From: Anaeromyces robustus
Taxonomy: Eukaryota; Neocallimastigomycota; Neocallimastigomycetes; Neocallimastigales; Neocallimastigaceae
Assembly: GCA_002104895.1 (NCBI GenBank)
Contig: MCFG01000302.1
Span: forward strand, 1-25,000
DNA: 25,000 nt
Reading direction: 5' to 3'
The notes beneath the pieces were generated by a model, which was not told where the DNA came from, did no database searches, and worked only from the letters and a program-made list of their open reading frames with translations. The position numbers were made by a program, and so were the translations under genes. How positions within the stretch are numbered: position 1 is the stretch's first letter; every line of letters starts with the position of its first letter. Positions 24,933 to 25,000 of the stretch are shown here, piece by piece.

Positions 24933-25000
24933 ATAGATAAATAAATAATATATTTATTTATATAACAAACAATTATTAAAATTTACAAATTTATTTTTTT

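Overview
This window is eukaryotic nuclear DNA of extreme AT content. Six genes can be read on two strands, and five are confidently identified from their translated exons. All are interrupted by short AT-rich GT-AG introns; I count 43, and coding phase is preserved across every splice. Introns and spacers are packed with (AAT)n, (TTTA)n, (TAATA)n and poly-A/T tracts, and one protein carries very long Asn runs. Gene density, intron density, gene content and base composition fit best with an anaerobic gut fungus (Neocallimastigomycota). Dictyostelid amoebae are the main alternative. This assignment is inference, because no taxon-specific marker is present. All splice models are hand-read and have no transcript support.

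Layout: (1) FEN1/RAD27 flap endonuclease, + strand, 372-3185, 11 exons, 380 aa. (2) A DUF4743/Nudix protein of the YJR142W/Tnr3-N-terminal type, + strand, 3762-5302, 4 exons, 336 aa. (3) UTP14, a small-subunit processome protein, - strand, 6331-10930, 11 exons, 929 aa, convergent with gene 2. (4) A giant CLASP-family (Stu1/Peg1/Orbit) microtubule-stabilising protein, - strand, 11941-20901, 15 exons, 2199 aa. (5) SPC25, the Ndc80-complex kinetochore subunit, + strand, 21485-22721, 6 exons, 253 aa, divergent from CLASP across a 583-bp shared spacer. (6) A small two-helix membrane protein, + strand, from 24501, which may continue beyond the window.

Functional links: FEN1 (Okazaki-fragment maturation), CLASP (spindle and cortical microtubules) and SPC25 (kinetochore-microtubule attachment) are cell-cycle genes. 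CLASP and SPC25 face each other head to head, so shared mitotic transcription is plausible but unproven. UTP14 serves ribosome biogenesis and the Nudix protein probably serves thiamine-diphosphate housekeeping.

I found no mobile element, viral fossil, tRNA, rRNA or CRISPR array. The most interesting material is in CLASP: a disordered linker swollen by Asn/Asp tracts, a cluster of CDK-type sites beside an EB1-binding-like SxLP motif, a patch of SUMO-interaction-like motifs, and an intron carrying the same compound triplet repeat found in the coding sequence.
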